Part shown: piece by piece, positions 1-10,400 of the stretch
How positions within the stretch are numbered: position 1 is the stretch's first letter
How the letters are laid out: every line of letters begins with the position of its first letter
Origin: Candidatus Poribacteria bacterium
GTDB lineage: Bacteria; Poribacteria; WGA-4E; WGA-3G
Assembly: GCA_026710795.1 (NCBI GenBank)
Contig: JAPOQK010000058.1
Coordinates: 1 to 53,123, forward strand
Direction: 5' to 3'
DNA length: 53,123 nt
Notes under the pieces: model-generated
Database searches by the model: none
What the model was told of the DNA's origin: nothing
Seen by the model: the letters and a program-made list of their open reading frames with translations, nothing else
Translations under genes and position numbers: made by a program

Positions 1-54
1 CGTATGGTAACTTTTTTTGACATAACGGTAACTTTTGGTAGAATTGGTCTAATG

Positions 55-600
55 TTAGTTTCCGTCTGGGTTTGCGGGCTGTTTTTATCGGTTTTTTGTG
101 GTTTAAAAAAATAATTTTGGTAACTTTTTTGGCTTTTTGTCGGAGGTCGCTTCTACAGAATGTAAGATGTCGGAGGTCGCTTTGCTCGCTCCGACCTACG
201 AATACGGTTATGTTGGGGTTGTTGGTTTGTTTTATCATAGTGGTAGTATTATAACACGTGGTTGGGTGCGTTGGAAGGGAAAGGTGAGGGTCGGAACAAT
301 ATGTTTCATGTATGTTTCATGTATGTTTCGGTTTTTAGTTGTCAGAATTGCGGGATTGTCTGAATCGCTGAAGGCGCAGAGGACGCAGAAGACACTGAAG
401 GAAGAGGGAATGTCTGAACCAGGATTTACAGGATTATAGGATTAGCAGGATAAGATAAGAGGGATTTGTCAGAATTGCGGGATTGTCTGAATCACTGAAG
501 GCGCAGAGGACGCAGAGGACGCTGAAGGAAGAGGGAATGTCTGAACCAGGATTTACCAAATCAACGGTATGAATGCCATTTAGGCATTCCCCGGGATTAC
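55..600. repeat. Left copy of a long diverged interspersed repeat
   Basis: This stretch matches the reverse complement of about 52650-53085 along several hundred bases, with many substitutions. Shared landmarks are the tandem TTTCATGTATG units near 304-325, a TCGGAG...CTCCGA palindrome near 170-200, and a string with GAAGGCGCAGAGGACGC and GAACCAGGATTTAC. The short open frames here have counterparts in the other copy only because the DNA is repeated; they lack a ribosome binding site and protein-like composition. Repeats at both edges probably explain why the assembled sequence ends here. Confidence 0.75.
341..560. repeat. Tandem duplication, period about 127 bp
   Basis: The segment starting GTCAGAATTGCGGGATTGTC at 341 recurs almost unchanged at 468. 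A third, decayed partial copy runs from about 630 to 680. The duplication lies inside the left interspersed repeat and is non-coding. Confidence 0.75.
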
Positions 601-726
601 AGGATTAGCAGGATAAGATAAGAGGGGATTTGCCTGAAGCACTGATGGCACAGAGGACACGGAAGAACACTGAAAAGAGGGGTTTTCAGTCTTCCGGGCA
701 TTGTGTGCATTCTGACAAAAACGGAT

Positions 727-798
727 ACACCTGTCGCCCCGCTGGGGCTTACTTTTGTATGTGCAACGTTTACTATACACCTTTCGCCCGCTGGGGCT
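727..798. repeat. Pair of short direct repeats around GCTGGGGCT
   Basis: CACCTGTCGCCCCGCTGGGGCT (near 729) and CACCTTTCGCCC-GCTGGGGCT (near 778) are about 50 bp apart. The second abuts the MITE-like element at 812. No gene is seen between 600 and 960; the interval holds only repeats. Confidence 0.55.
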
Positions 799-811
799 GA
801 ACGGTACAAAC

Positions 812-948
812 TATAGTGAACATTAAAAATAATAATATATAGTCCATGTAGGAGCGATATCCGAATCGCGACAAAACTCACTGATAGACGGGAATCGGAG
901 TTCTCTCCTACAACTCAAAATGTCCCATTAATTCAAAAGTTTACTATA
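812..948. mobile_element. 137-bp MITE-like element, copy A
   Basis: The ends are imperfect inverted repeats, TATAGTGAAC on the left and GTTTACTATA on the right. The reverse complement of this block aligns end to end with 26082-26218, which has exactly the same length. Internal landmarks include ATCGCGATTCGG-type and TCGGAGTTC-type strings. There is no room for a transposase. TA at both termini would fit an IS630/Tc1-like mobiliser, but none is present in the window. It lies immediately downstream of the first sigma-factor gene. Confidence 0.7.
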
Positions 949-962
949 AATGTTTTCCTACA

Positions 963-3929
963 TTATTCTTCAAGAGTGTAGTGAAGCATGCCGCGATTTC
1001 GTGTGCCTAAATAGAGTGTATTCCCATCAACGGCAAGAGAAGTTATCTTATCAGGCATATCTGAGATGATCTGTTTCCAAAGACGACTTTCCAAGCGATA
1101 GATACCTGTGTTATTGTTGACACCGTAGAGAATTGTTCCGTCAATAGATAAGTGTTCCATAATGAGATTTGTCCCCTCTGTATCAGTGACGGTGTGCCAA
1201 TTTCTTCCATCATCTGATGTGATAATACCCGCGTCAGTTGCTACATATACAGTGGACCCGGCAACCACAATATCATTAAATATTTTAACAGGAAACGGTA
1301 ACGCGGGCGTGAGGTCAGTCCAACTATTCCCATTATCAAACGATACGACAAGGTGTCCATCCCGTTTCCCAACGTAGACGGTGTTGCCTGAAATCGCGAG
1401 TTTTAAGTGTTTCATTGCTGTGTGTGCAGTCAATTCAGTAGTTTCTTCCAGACCGGTATCGTGCCATTCAGTATCACCCCTCTTCCATCTAAACAGTTTA
1501 TAGTTGTATTCCATATAGAACATGTCTCCACTGACTGCAAATGCTCCAGTCCGGAACCCTAATTGCATATAGAAACCTGATGGTAGTTGAAGATCTGAAT
1601 TTGCCAACTTTTCAAAGAATTGGGTCGCGCCAGAAACAATCTTTTGCATCTGTTCAACAGAGAGGTTTTCATGTAACCGATATCTTAACGTCGTAGAGTC
1701 AAAGATAGGTATATCTTGTATCGGTACAATCATATTATCATCTGTCAATACACGATACAGACGTGTTTTTCCTCTGCCCAGAGAATCTCCACCTTTGGCA
1801 TAGACATTATTCCCAGATTTAACTATATGGGTTATATGTAGTAATGATTCTCTGTCTGGATTCTTTATAGGTGATTTTACTTGAACGTCGTTCCACGACT
1901 TACCATCATTAATTGTATAAATTACATTCTTATCTGTTCTCGCGTAGAGAATTGAAGGTGTATTTATTTCTTTGCTGGTTGTGTTTAACGCAAGTAAGTT
2001 TTCTATGCTACTTTTCCTATCAATATTGACCTTGTTCCATGATTTGCCGTTATCAGTGGAACGATGTAGTTCGTCGTTGTAACTACCAACGTAAAATATA
2101 TTGCCATTTACCACTGCTGCTCTGTTGACATCAGCATTCATTGAAGGAGAAGTGTCAGGTGGTTGCACTTGCATCCATGTATCACCATTATCAGTAGAGC
2201 GTACCATCCCTTTTTCCATGGCTAACAGTGTATCACCAGAAGCAATAAGTTTAACAAAGGGTGGCCACCCTTTTAGTGTCCAAGCGTCTGAAGGTGTTAT
2301 ATCATCCCATGAATTTCCCATGTTGCTTGAACGGAATATCCACCATGAACGCTGCAGTCCACGAGACACTTTACGAGGATCTAACAAATCATCGCTCAAT
2401 TCTGCTGCAACATAAAGATGTTGTTCGGTTGATGCTACAGAACGGATTCTTCCGACTGAAACAGGAAACTCCATACGTTGCCAGTTGTTCTCATTCAATC
2501 GATAAAGTCCATTGTCTGTTCCAGCAAACAACGTGGTATGGATTTTGACTAAAGCGTTGATGCTACCCATTAATCCATCGCTTATATCTTGCCAAGTCTT
2601 GCCGTTATCTTTAGAATGAAAGATTCCGTTATTAAATGCAAGGTAGAATACCTCATCCGTTAACATTATATCGACTGCATCATTTTCTTTCGACCATGAG
2701 TGAACTAAATCCCATGTTTTGCCATCATCCTTTGATGCGAAAAGTTCATGCGACGGTATAAAATAGAGCGTATTTTTCCACTTTGCGATAGGAGAGTTAC
2801 CACTCCAAGAAGTTTCCAGTTGGATAATGTCGTAAAGGTGTTGCCATCCCTTTTCATCGGTTGATAATTTGTAAATACTTGGGGCACTTCCACCGAGAAT
2901 ATAGAGTTCACCTTCAGGGGTAGCATGAAAACTATACGCTCGACTTCCTTTGGAGGGTTCAGACTGAATCCACTGCAGTTTAGGTGCGGATGCCTTGTCC
3001 TCTCCATCTTCCTGTACGGCAGCGAATACTACCTCATCAGGTTTCTGACCATTATTATCACTTACACCAAGGGCATCTGCACGTCCAACTTCACGTCGAA
3101 CATCCTGTTTCGCGTCTACATTTTGCACAACGGGAGCATCAACGAGTTCAACCGTCATCTCGGCTTGCGCGTCCAAACTATAGGGTTGCTGAAAATGCGG
3201 TAAGTATTGACTACCTATACCAAGCATCAACAGAATCAGAATCGCACTTGACGCAGCAATTGCCCATGGCACAAGTGGCTTGCTTCCAGAAGATATAGGT
3301 TTGAGATGTGAAACTTCTTGCAGGATATTGTCGGTTAAGTTTGGTGAAATTTGGAAATGTTCAAGTGCTTCTCTAATCATTGTTTCCTCCTTTTGTAGGC
3401 GATTCCGCGCACGTCTTAGACGACTTTTTATAGTACTCCCAGATACACCTAAAAATCGACTAATTTCCTCAACAGTCATTTCACCGAGGTAGTGAAGTGT
3501 CATTACCGTACGTTCACTCTCTTTCAGTTTCGCGAGTAGTTTTTTAATCACTTCACGTTGTTCTTCAATTGCAGTGCTATTCCGATCATCTACGACATGT
3601 TGTGAATAAGCATCTCTTGGCATCATCATTGTTTCTGCGTCCTCCAACGGTTGCGTCCGTATACGTTTCTTTCGAAGCCATGTTGCACACAGATTAGTCG
3701 TAATTACATAGAGCCATCCAGAAAACTGTTTCGGTTCTTTTAGGGTATGAAGTCTCTGATACACTTTCAGAAAATCATCTTGGGTTATCTCCTCTGCGAT
3801 GTGGAAATCCCCAACTTTTCGCCAAGCCAATGCATGAACCGGTTTTTGATACTTTTTCACAAGTTCAGCAAATGCGGTTTCATCATCAGTGAGAATTCGT
3901 CTAATAAGTGTAATGTCGTCGGTTTTCAT
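963..3929 (-). CDS. Membrane-tethered ECF sigma factor with exported Asp-box (BNR) propeller
   Basis: A predicted transcription initiation factor of 988 residues. Region sigma2 is at about residues 7-75 and sigma4, with its helix-turn-helix, at about 123-175. A linker (IREALEHFQISPNLTDNI) leads to one hydrophobic helix at about 219-239. The exported part begins with PYSLDAQAEMTVELVDAPVV and continues as a propeller with about eight Asp boxes of the form SxDxGxxW, as in SKDDGKTWDL and STDNGDTWMQ. ECF proteins with C-terminal membrane and propeller domains are known in Planctomycetes; here the exported part is inferred to sense or bind an extracellular ligand or surface. The ATG follows GGGGA, and an ECF-type promoter sits at 3978-4006. 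The C-terminal residues are nearly identical to those of the next gene. Confidence 0.88.
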   Translation of the reverse strand: MKTDDITLIRRILTDDETAFAELVKKYQKPVHALAWRKVGDFHIAEEITQDDFLKVYQRLHTLKEPKQFSGWLYVITTNLCATWLRKKRIRTQPLEDAETMMMPRDAYSQHVVDDRNSTAIEEQREVIKKLLAKLKESERTVMTLHYLGEMTVEEISRFLGVSGSTIKSRLRRARNRLQKEETMIREALEHFQISPNLTDNILQEVSHLKPISSGSKPLVPWAIAASSAILILLMLGIGSQYLPHFQQPYSLDAQAEMTVELVDAPVVQNVDAKQDVRREVGRADALGVSDNNGQKPDEVVFAAVQEDGEDKASAPKLQWIQSEPSKGSRAYSFHATPEGELYILGGSAPSIYKLSTDEKGWQHLYDIIQLETSWSGNSPIAKWKNTLYFIPSHELFASKDDGKTWDLVHSWSKENDAVDIMLTDEVFYLAFNNGIFHSKDNGKTWQDISDGLMGSINALVKIHTTLFAGTDNGLYRLNENNWQRMEFPVSVGRIRSVASTEQHLYVAAELSDDLLDPRKVSRGLQRSWWIFRSSNMGNSWDDITPSDAWTLKGWPPFVKLIASGDTLLAMEKGMVRSTDNGDTWMQVQPPDTSPSMNADVNRAAVVNGNIFYVGSYNDELHRSTDNGKSWNKVNIDRKSSIENLLALNTTSKEINTPSILYARTDKNVIYTINDGKSWNDVQVKSPIKNPDRESLLHITHIVKSGNNVYAKGGDSLGRGKTRLYRVLTDDNMIVPIQDIPIFDSTTLRYRLHENLSVEQMQKIVSGATQFFEKLANSDLQLPSGFYMQLGFRTGAFAVSGDMFYMEYNYKLFRWKRGDTEWHDTGLEETTELTAHTAMKHLKLAISGNTVYVGKRDGHLVVSFDNGNSWTDLTPALPFPVKIFNDIVVAGSTVYVATDAGIITSDDGRNWHTVTDTEGTNLIMEHLSIDGTILYGVNNNTGIYRLESRLWKQIISDMPDKITSLAVDGNTLYLGTRNRGMLHYTLEE

Positions 3930-3977
3930 CAGGTGTCCCCAGAACGTGATAGTTGATTAATCACATATCAACTCATA

Positions 3978-4006
3978 GTGACGCAAGTTTTGGGAAAAAC
4001 GGTTGC
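3978..4006 (-). promoter_or_regulatory. ECF-type promoter of the 963-3929 sigma gene
   Basis: On the coding strand the -35 box is GCAACC followed by GTTTT, then a 17-bp spacer and the -10 box CGTCAC. The start codon is about 49 nt downstream. The same arrangement occurs before five other genes in the window. The general form (AAC at -35, CGTC at -10) is typical of ECF sigma promoters. Confidence 0.75.
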
Positions 4007-4099
4007 CAAATTCTGCAAAAAAGCAAATTTTGATGGAAAAGGATGATTGATGTCAGAAGGGTGGAATAATACACAGCCCCAAAAAATATACTGATCTTG

Positions 4100-4143
4100 T
4101 TGCGAAATATAAATGCGTCTACCATATCTATAGTAGACGCATT
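4100..4143 (-). terminator. Rho-independent terminator after 4180-7242
   Basis: A perfect 11-bp inverted repeat, AATGCGTCTAC at 4112-4122 and GTAGACGCATT at 4133-4143, encloses a 10-nt loop. Read on the minus strand it is followed by TTTATATTT. It lies 37 nt beyond the stop of the second sigma gene and before the promoter of the first, so the two are separate transcription units. Confidence 0.75.
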
Positions 4144-4179
4144 GTCAATCGTGATTGTATAATTATAGACTTTGCTACA

Positions 4180-7100
4180 TTATTCTTCAAGAGTGTAGTG
4201 AAGCATGCCGCGATTTCGTGTGCCTAAATAGAGTATATTTCCATCAACGGCAAGAGAAGTTATCTTATCAGGTATATCTGAGATGATCTGTTTCCAAAGA
4301 CGACTTTCCAAGCGATAGATACCTGTGTCTTTGATAACACCGTATAACGTTGTGCCATCAACAGTCAATATATCCATCTTGAGATTCGTCCCCTCTGCAT
4401 CGGTGATAGTATCCCAATTATTTCTTTGATATGATGCAGCGACACCTGCATCTGTTGCTACAAATACTGTATCACCGACAATAACGATATCTTTGAATTC
4501 TTTCACCGAAAACGGTAGAAACGACGTGAGATCAATCCAATTATTTCCCTCATCAAACGATCCAACAAGATGTCCATCACGTTTGCCAACATAAACTTTG
4601 TTCCCTGAAACAGCAAGTTTGAGCTTTTTACTTGCTATGCTTAAGTTTTCATTGAATATGTTTAAGTATAATTCAACGGTTTCTTCTATTCCAGTATCGG
4701 ACCATTCAGTATCACCGCGTTTCCATCGGAAAAGCTTAAAATTATATTCCATATAGAATGTGTCACCACTAACAGCAAACGGACCTTCTAATCCGTATCG
4801 ACGGAGATTAGCTTGATCCAAACTGCGCCTTGTTTTAGCCAACATTATAAAGAACTTTGTTGCTCCCGCCGATTTTTCTTGCAACTGTTTAGCAAATTCC
4901 CGATCATACAACCCACGTTTTCTATTACTCAATTGTCGTCCAATAATTGGATCAAAGATCGGCATGTTTTTAATTCGGACTAATGTATTACCGTCTGTGG
5001 ACAGGCGGAATAACATTGGTTCTCCTTTTTCAAAATAAGAATATCCAAAATTATGTCCTTTAGCATAGATAACCCCGTCAGATTTAACTATCTGGGTAAA
5101 GTCCGGAGGATCTTCATAACTTGTCGTCATTGGCATATCGACTGGAATGGTTATCCAAGATTTACCCTTGTCAGTAGTTTTTATCAAATCTCCAACACTC
5201 CCATATAAAATAGGAAGTGTATCTTGCCCTTTGCCATTTTCTTTGTGCACTATTAGTTTACTAATTCCGCTTTTGTCTGATGTAACATTGATCACTTCCC
5301 ATGATTTACCACCATCAATGGATCGTTGAAGTCCAGTGTTTGGACTACCAAAATAGAAAATACTTTCATTCAACACTGTACCCGGGGAATTAGCATACAT
5401 CTGGAGAGATTGACTAGGTTTTTGTAGCGGCATCCATGTATCTCCACCATCGGTAGAACGTATCATTCCTTGTTCTACTACCAGAAGCGTTTCACCGGCA
5501 GCGTATAGGTTTATACCCATTGACCACCCCACCCGTTCTTTCCATACATGTGGCGGAGTTATATTTACCCACGAATTTCCCAAGTCAGTTGAACGGAATA
5601 ACCACCAACTTCGTTGATCCTTTGGATCTAAATCAGAATGATATTCAGGATTCATTGCTGCAACATACAACCGATCTTTAGTTGCTGTCATTGAAAAGCA
5701 GGCTTTTGCTTCAGGTATCGGGAATTCTATACGTTCCCATTTATCACTGTCCCGTCGATAGAGTCCACCAACTAGAAGTCCACCAACTAGAACAAACACC
5801 TTATCCTGGACCACTACGACAGAATTGGGAGAGGACAGTTCATCTGTAATATTAGGAAGTTCATCTGTAATATTAGGAAGTTCATCTATCATATTTTTCC
5901 ATGTCACGCCTTTATCCTCAGAACGGAAAGCACCATTGGCAAATATGATAAAAATCTCTTGTTCTGTTAGCAGTATTTCATAAGGATCATCGTATTCATC
6001 GGGAAACTGGTGAACTAAATTCCATGTCTTGCCATCGTCCTTTGAAGCATAGAGTTTATGTGAGGGAAGCATATAGAGTGTATTGTCCCGTTCTGCCATA
6101 GGAAAATTAAATAACCTATTGTTAACTATAGAATTGATGTTGCCAAGGTATTGCCATCCAGTATTATCGTCTTGAAATTTGTATAGGTGTTCACGAGTAA
6201 CATTCCCAGTAACAGCGTAAAGTTGTCCATCAGAGGTGGCAAGTAAACCTTTTACCCAAGTGCCTTTGATAGGTTCAGACTGAATCCACTCCTGTTTAGG
6301 AACAGAATTGTCTTCCCCTTCCGACTGTGCTGCAGCGAATACTACCTCATCAGGTTTCTGACCATTATTATCATTTATACCAAGGGCATTTGCACGTCCA
6401 ATCTCACGTCGAATATCTCGTTCCGCGTCTACATTTTGCACAACGGGAGCATCAACGAGTTCAACCGTCATCTCGGCTTGCGCGTCCAAACTATACGGTT
6501 GCTGAAAATGCGGTAAGTATTGACTACCTATACCAAGCATCAACAGAATCATAACCACACTTGACGCAGCAATCGCCCATGGCACAAGTGGCTTGCTTCC
6601 AGAAGGAGCGGGTTTAAGACGGGAAACTTCTTGCAGGATATTGTCGGTTAAGTTTGGTGAAATTTGGAAATGGTCGAGTGCTTCTCTAATCACTGTTTCC
6701 TCCTTCTGTAGACGATTCCGCGCACGTTGTAGTCGACTCTTTATCGTCCCCGCAGACACCCCTAAGAACTTGCTAATCTCTTCGACTGTCATTTCACCGA
6801 GATAATACAGTGTCATTACCGTACGTTCGCTCTCTTTGAGTTTTGCAAGCAAATTCTTGACAACATCACGTTGTGCTTCAACAGCGGTTTGAGCACGTTG
6901 CTCAGCGACATGTCGTGAATATACATCTCTTTGAGTCATTGTTGTCTCTACGTCCTCCAACGGTTGTGTCCGTATCCGTTTCTTGCGGAGCCAAGCGTAG
7001 CATCGGCGCGTCGCAATCACATAGAGCCACCCAGAAAACTGATTTCTGTCTTTCAAGGTGTGAAGTCTCTGATACACTTTCAGAAATGTATCTTGAGTGA

Positions 7101-7242
7101 TTTCTTCCGCGACGTGGAAATCCCCTATTTTCCGCCATGCAAGTGCATGAACCGGTTTTTGATACTTTTTCACAAGTTCAGCGAAAGCGTTTTCATCGCC
7201 AGCAAGAACTTGTTGAATCAGTTCAATATCATCGTTTTTCAT
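4180..7242 (-). CDS. Membrane-tethered ECF sigma factor with exported Asp-box (BNR) propeller
   Basis: A 1020-residue paralogue of the neighbouring 963-3929 protein, with the same order: sigma2, sigma4 (GVSAGTIKSRLQRARN), IREALDHFQISPNLTDNI linker, one membrane helix near residues 219-239, the SLDAQAEMTVELVDAPVV motif, then Asp-box blades such as SKDDGKTWNL, STDGGDTWMP and SIDGGKSWEV. The last 40 or so residues are almost identical to the neighbour. Near residues 450-475 it carries three copies of a seven-residue ITDELPN-like unit encoded by a 21-bp tandem repeat. The start has GGAGA six bases upstream and an ECF-type promoter at 7288-7316. A role as a one-component surface-signal responder is inferred. 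Confidence 0.88.
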   Translation of the reverse strand: MKNDDIELIQQVLAGDENAFAELVKKYQKPVHALAWRKIGDFHVAEEITQDTFLKVYQRLHTLKDRNQFSGWLYVIATRRCYAWLRKKRIRTQPLEDVETTMTQRDVYSRHVAEQRAQTAVEAQRDVVKNLLAKLKESERTVMTLYYLGEMTVEEISKFLGVSAGTIKSRLQRARNRLQKEETVIREALDHFQISPNLTDNILQEVSRLKPAPSGSKPLVPWAIAASSVVMILLMLGIGSQYLPHFQQPYSLDAQAEMTVELVDAPVVQNVDAERDIRREIGRANALGINDNNGQKPDEVVFAAAQSEGEDNSVPKQEWIQSEPIKGTWVKGLLATSDGQLYAVTGNVTREHLYKFQDDNTGWQYLGNINSIVNNRLFNFPMAERDNTLYMLPSHKLYASKDDGKTWNLVHQFPDEYDDPYEILLTEQEIFIIFANGAFRSEDKGVTWKNMIDELPNITDELPNITDELSSPNSVVVVQDKVFVLVGGLLVGGLYRRDSDKWERIEFPIPEAKACFSMTATKDRLYVAAMNPEYHSDLDPKDQRSWWLFRSTDLGNSWVNITPPHVWKERVGWSMGINLYAAGETLLVVEQGMIRSTDGGDTWMPLQKPSQSLQMYANSPGTVLNESIFYFGSPNTGLQRSIDGGKSWEVINVTSDKSGISKLIVHKENGKGQDTLPILYGSVGDLIKTTDKGKSWITIPVDMPMTTSYEDPPDFTQIVKSDGVIYAKGHNFGYSYFEKGEPMLFRLSTDGNTLVRIKNMPIFDPIIGRQLSNRKRGLYDREFAKQLQEKSAGATKFFIMLAKTRRSLDQANLRRYGLEGPFAVSGDTFYMEYNFKLFRWKRGDTEWSDTGIEETVELYLNIFNENLSIASKKLKLAVSGNKVYVGKRDGHLVGSFDEGNNWIDLTSFLPFSVKEFKDIVIVGDTVFVATDAGVAASYQRNNWDTITDAEGTNLKMDILTVDGTTLYGVIKDTGIYRLESRLWKQIISDIPDKITSLAVDGNILYLGTRNRGMLHYTLEE
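5837..5899. repeat. 21-bp tandem repeat inside a propeller gene (3 units)
   Basis: Units start at 5837, 5858 and 5879, with AGTTCATCTGTAATATTAGG as the core; the last unit has diverged. The period is a multiple of three, so reading frame is kept and copy number could vary without breaking the protein. Confidence 0.8.
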
Positions 7243-7287
7243 CTGGTGTCTCCAGAAAGGATAGGTTCATTTTTTATATCAAACCTT

Positions 7288-7316
7288 GTGACGCGACTTA
7301 GGAGGAAAACGGTTGC
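7288..7316 (-). promoter_or_regulatory. ECF-type promoter of the 4180-7242 sigma gene
   Basis: Coding strand: GCAACC, then GTTTT, a 17-bp spacer and CGTCAC, 46 bases before the start codon. It matches the other five sites in both boxes and spacing. Confidence 0.75.
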
Positions 7317-7389
7317 ATAATTCTGTAAGTTTTTAATGTGTTGGTTAGATATGGTAGGAAATTATTGTATCAAATCAGGAAGGTATGTC

Positions 7390-7453
7390 AAGTATGAAGT
7401 CGGTATAAACTGTGCAATTGCTATTCGTGCCGTTAATTCCGACCTTCATACTT
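7390..7453 (-). repeat. Long inverted repeat between two sigma genes
   Basis: AAGTATGAAGTCGG (7390-7403) pairs with CCGACCTTCATACTT (7439-7453), 14 pairs with one bulged base. The loop is about 35 nt. It lies just after the stop of the 7468-10680 gene. No clean T-run follows, so it may be a terminator, an RNA-stabilising hairpin or a small element remnant. Confidence 0.5.
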
Positions 7454-7467
7454 TGGTATTGTTTCAG

Positions 7468-10400
7468 TTATTTTGATGGAACGTCCCAAAGAAATATCGT
7501 TCCACCAGGAGTTTTAGGAAAATTGCTTGAGCCACTTGTACTTGCGAGAGTTTTCCCATCAGGTGAAAATGCCAAATCACTAATGTATCCTTTTGCTGGT
7601 GACTTATATGTTGATAAGAGTTTTCTATCAGGCAATACCCACAGACAAATCCCGCCACCTGTATCTCCACTTGCGAGGATGGTGTTGTCAGGAGAAAAGT
7701 CTAATGAACAGACAGGATGTTTATGTGCTTTGAGGATTCCGATGTGTTTGTAATTGTCAAAATCCCACAAATGAATTTCGTTCTTACCGGTTCCACCAGC
7801 CAATATTTTCGCATCGTGAGAAAATGCCAAGGCAGTAATGTTGTTGAATTTAACAAAAACCTTTTTAGGTATATCAAGTTTGGTAAGCAGTTCCCCACTG
7901 TTTGCGTTCCACAAATCAATACCGTTATCAGACAGACTTGCACTTGCAAGTGTCAACCCATCAGGAGAAAGACCGACTGGACCCCACTTATGTTCAATTT
8001 CTGTGAGATGGTTAGGTTCTTTTTCGACAGTAATATCCCAAACATCAACCTTCTTATTCTCTGAGTTTTTTGTAGCCAATCTTTTGCCATTTGATGAAAA
8101 CGAGAGTGTTGTCACACGCATAGATGTTCCATCACTCATTGATGCACTACCACTCCAACCATTTGCATCTGGTATGATGTTACCATGGACTGCTTTTTTT
8201 GCTATAATATCCCATAGCATAAGATCTTTTTTGCTGATAACAGTTAGGATTGTGCTTTCTTCTGCGGAAAACAATAACTCATCAATAGAATCTTTCGCAT
8301 CCTTCATTTTAAAATTGAAATGTGCGGAATTAGTATTAAGGTCCCAAAGCTCTATTTTCCCAGTAGAATTTCCACTTACAAGGGTTTTCCCATCGTGTGC
8401 GAATGCTAAGGCAGTGAATGAATCTGTAAAACCTGTGGTAAGCGTTCGTATTTTTGTGTTTTTTCTTGTTTCCCAGATATTTGCTACACCATTCTTATCT
8501 GTAGTAGCCAGCAACGATCCGTCATAAGTTAACTCAAATCTATCTGAAACAGGTTCAAATGGATTTTCTTTAAGCGTGAGTGATTTTATTTCACTTCTGG
8601 AAACGGTGTCCCATAATCTGTAGCGATCATGTTCAATAATACAGAGTGTATTTCCATCACCCGAAAATACAACCTTTACTGCATCGTTAAACACTCCAAT
8701 TTCCTGCCGTGTAGCAATATCCCAAACGGAAACACCTCCACTACCCGTAATCGCAAGTGTTTTTCCATCTCCTGAAAAAATTACATCCGAAATATTAAGC
8801 GCAAGCGAAGCGATTTGTTCCCCTGTATCAATATCCCAAATTTCAGTTGGTCCTCCACTGCTGCTGTATCCTGTTCCATCTATAATCCGGTACTGACTCT
8901 TGCTGATGAGTATTTTGCCATCTGGGGAAAATTCTAACGCGTATATCCATTTCGTAGGTTGTTTTTCATAGGTTGAACTGGAATAGTTTGGTGCTGACAA
9001 TAGATATTGGATAGGATAAGGTGTTCCGTCTGCTTTAAGTTGTTTTGGGATAGTCGGTTTATCATCCAGATGGATTAAAGTTCTTCTCACTGTTGGTTTT
9101 CTTGGATTGAGAGAATCATGCTCTCTATTCACCTTGAAGTATTGTGTTTCATCTGTTTGTCCAACAAGTCTAACTTTCTCCATACCGGTACGCCCTTCTT
9201 GGATACTAATTGTGCCATCCTTATTCCCAATAGCAAACGTGATGTTACCGATGGGGTCAAAAAAAGTGTCTGTAGTAAACTGCCTATGACTATCCTGACC
9301 GAGTCTAATTATAGGTAACTTCGGACGGAATGAATCCAAATATTTTCCAGTAGTAGCATCCCACAAATACACTCTGTAGTCATCCCAACAACGTCCGGCA
9401 AGGGTTTTACCATCTCTTATGAATTTCACCGAATGAAATTCACCAGTAGGTTTAGGGGTGGTCAATGTGAACAAGTGTTTACCGGTACTGGTTTCCCAGA
9501 GTCGAATTGTTTTATCATTTCCGATACTGGCAAACATATTGCTATCAGGTGAGAATGTTAGCTGTCTAACTTTACCTTTATGGTCAGTAAGGAGCGCGAT
9601 TGCGTTACTCTTCCCTTCTTGATTGGTGTCGTAAAGCCAGATACCTGTGGAACTGGCAATTGCCATGTACGTTCCATCTGGAGATACTTTCATATCAGTT
9701 AACACCCCCTTGCCTAACCTGCGTTTCGCGCCTTCTGGCAATTTCCATCGGGTATAATCGTCCTGATCACCGGTAACTTGATTGATATCCCTACCATCAC
9801 TGTCATTTCTACCACCGAAATCGGAACGTTCTCCCATTTGATTTCGGACAATCGGTTCCACTTCCAGATTCTGAACAATTTGTGCGTCAACGAGTTCAAC
9901 CGTCGTTTCGGATTGTGCCTCTAAACTATAAGGCAACTGAAAACGTGCAAGGTATTGGCTGCCTGTACCAAGCAATAACATAACCAGAACAGCACTTGAT
10001 GCCCCTATTATCCAAGGAACAAAAGGTTTGCTGGTGGAAGGTGCAGTAGGTTTTAGTTTTGCGATTTCTTGCAGGATGTTGTCGGTAAGATTTGGTGATA
10101 TTTTGAAGTTGGTAATTGCTTCTCGGATCATCGGTTCCTCCTGTTTCAATCGGTTCCGTGCGCGACGAAGTCTGCTCTTTATCGTGTTTGCGGATACCCC
10201 TAAAAACTCGCTTATCTTTTCACACGTCATCTCACCAAAGTAGTAAAGCGTTATGACGGTGCGTTCACTCTCTGGCAATGTGGCAAGCAGTTTTTTGACG
10301 ACTTGACGTTGGGTCTCAACAGTTGTCTTCGTTTTCTGCGCCGTGACATATTGAGAATACGCTTCTGGCTCCAGTGCTTCATCATCTAATTCATCAAGCG

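Noticed and set aside
72..439. Short plus-strand ORFs that resemble ORFs at 52739-53103 on the minus strand.
   Set aside because: They match because both lie in copies of one interspersed repeat; there is no ribosome site or family similarity.
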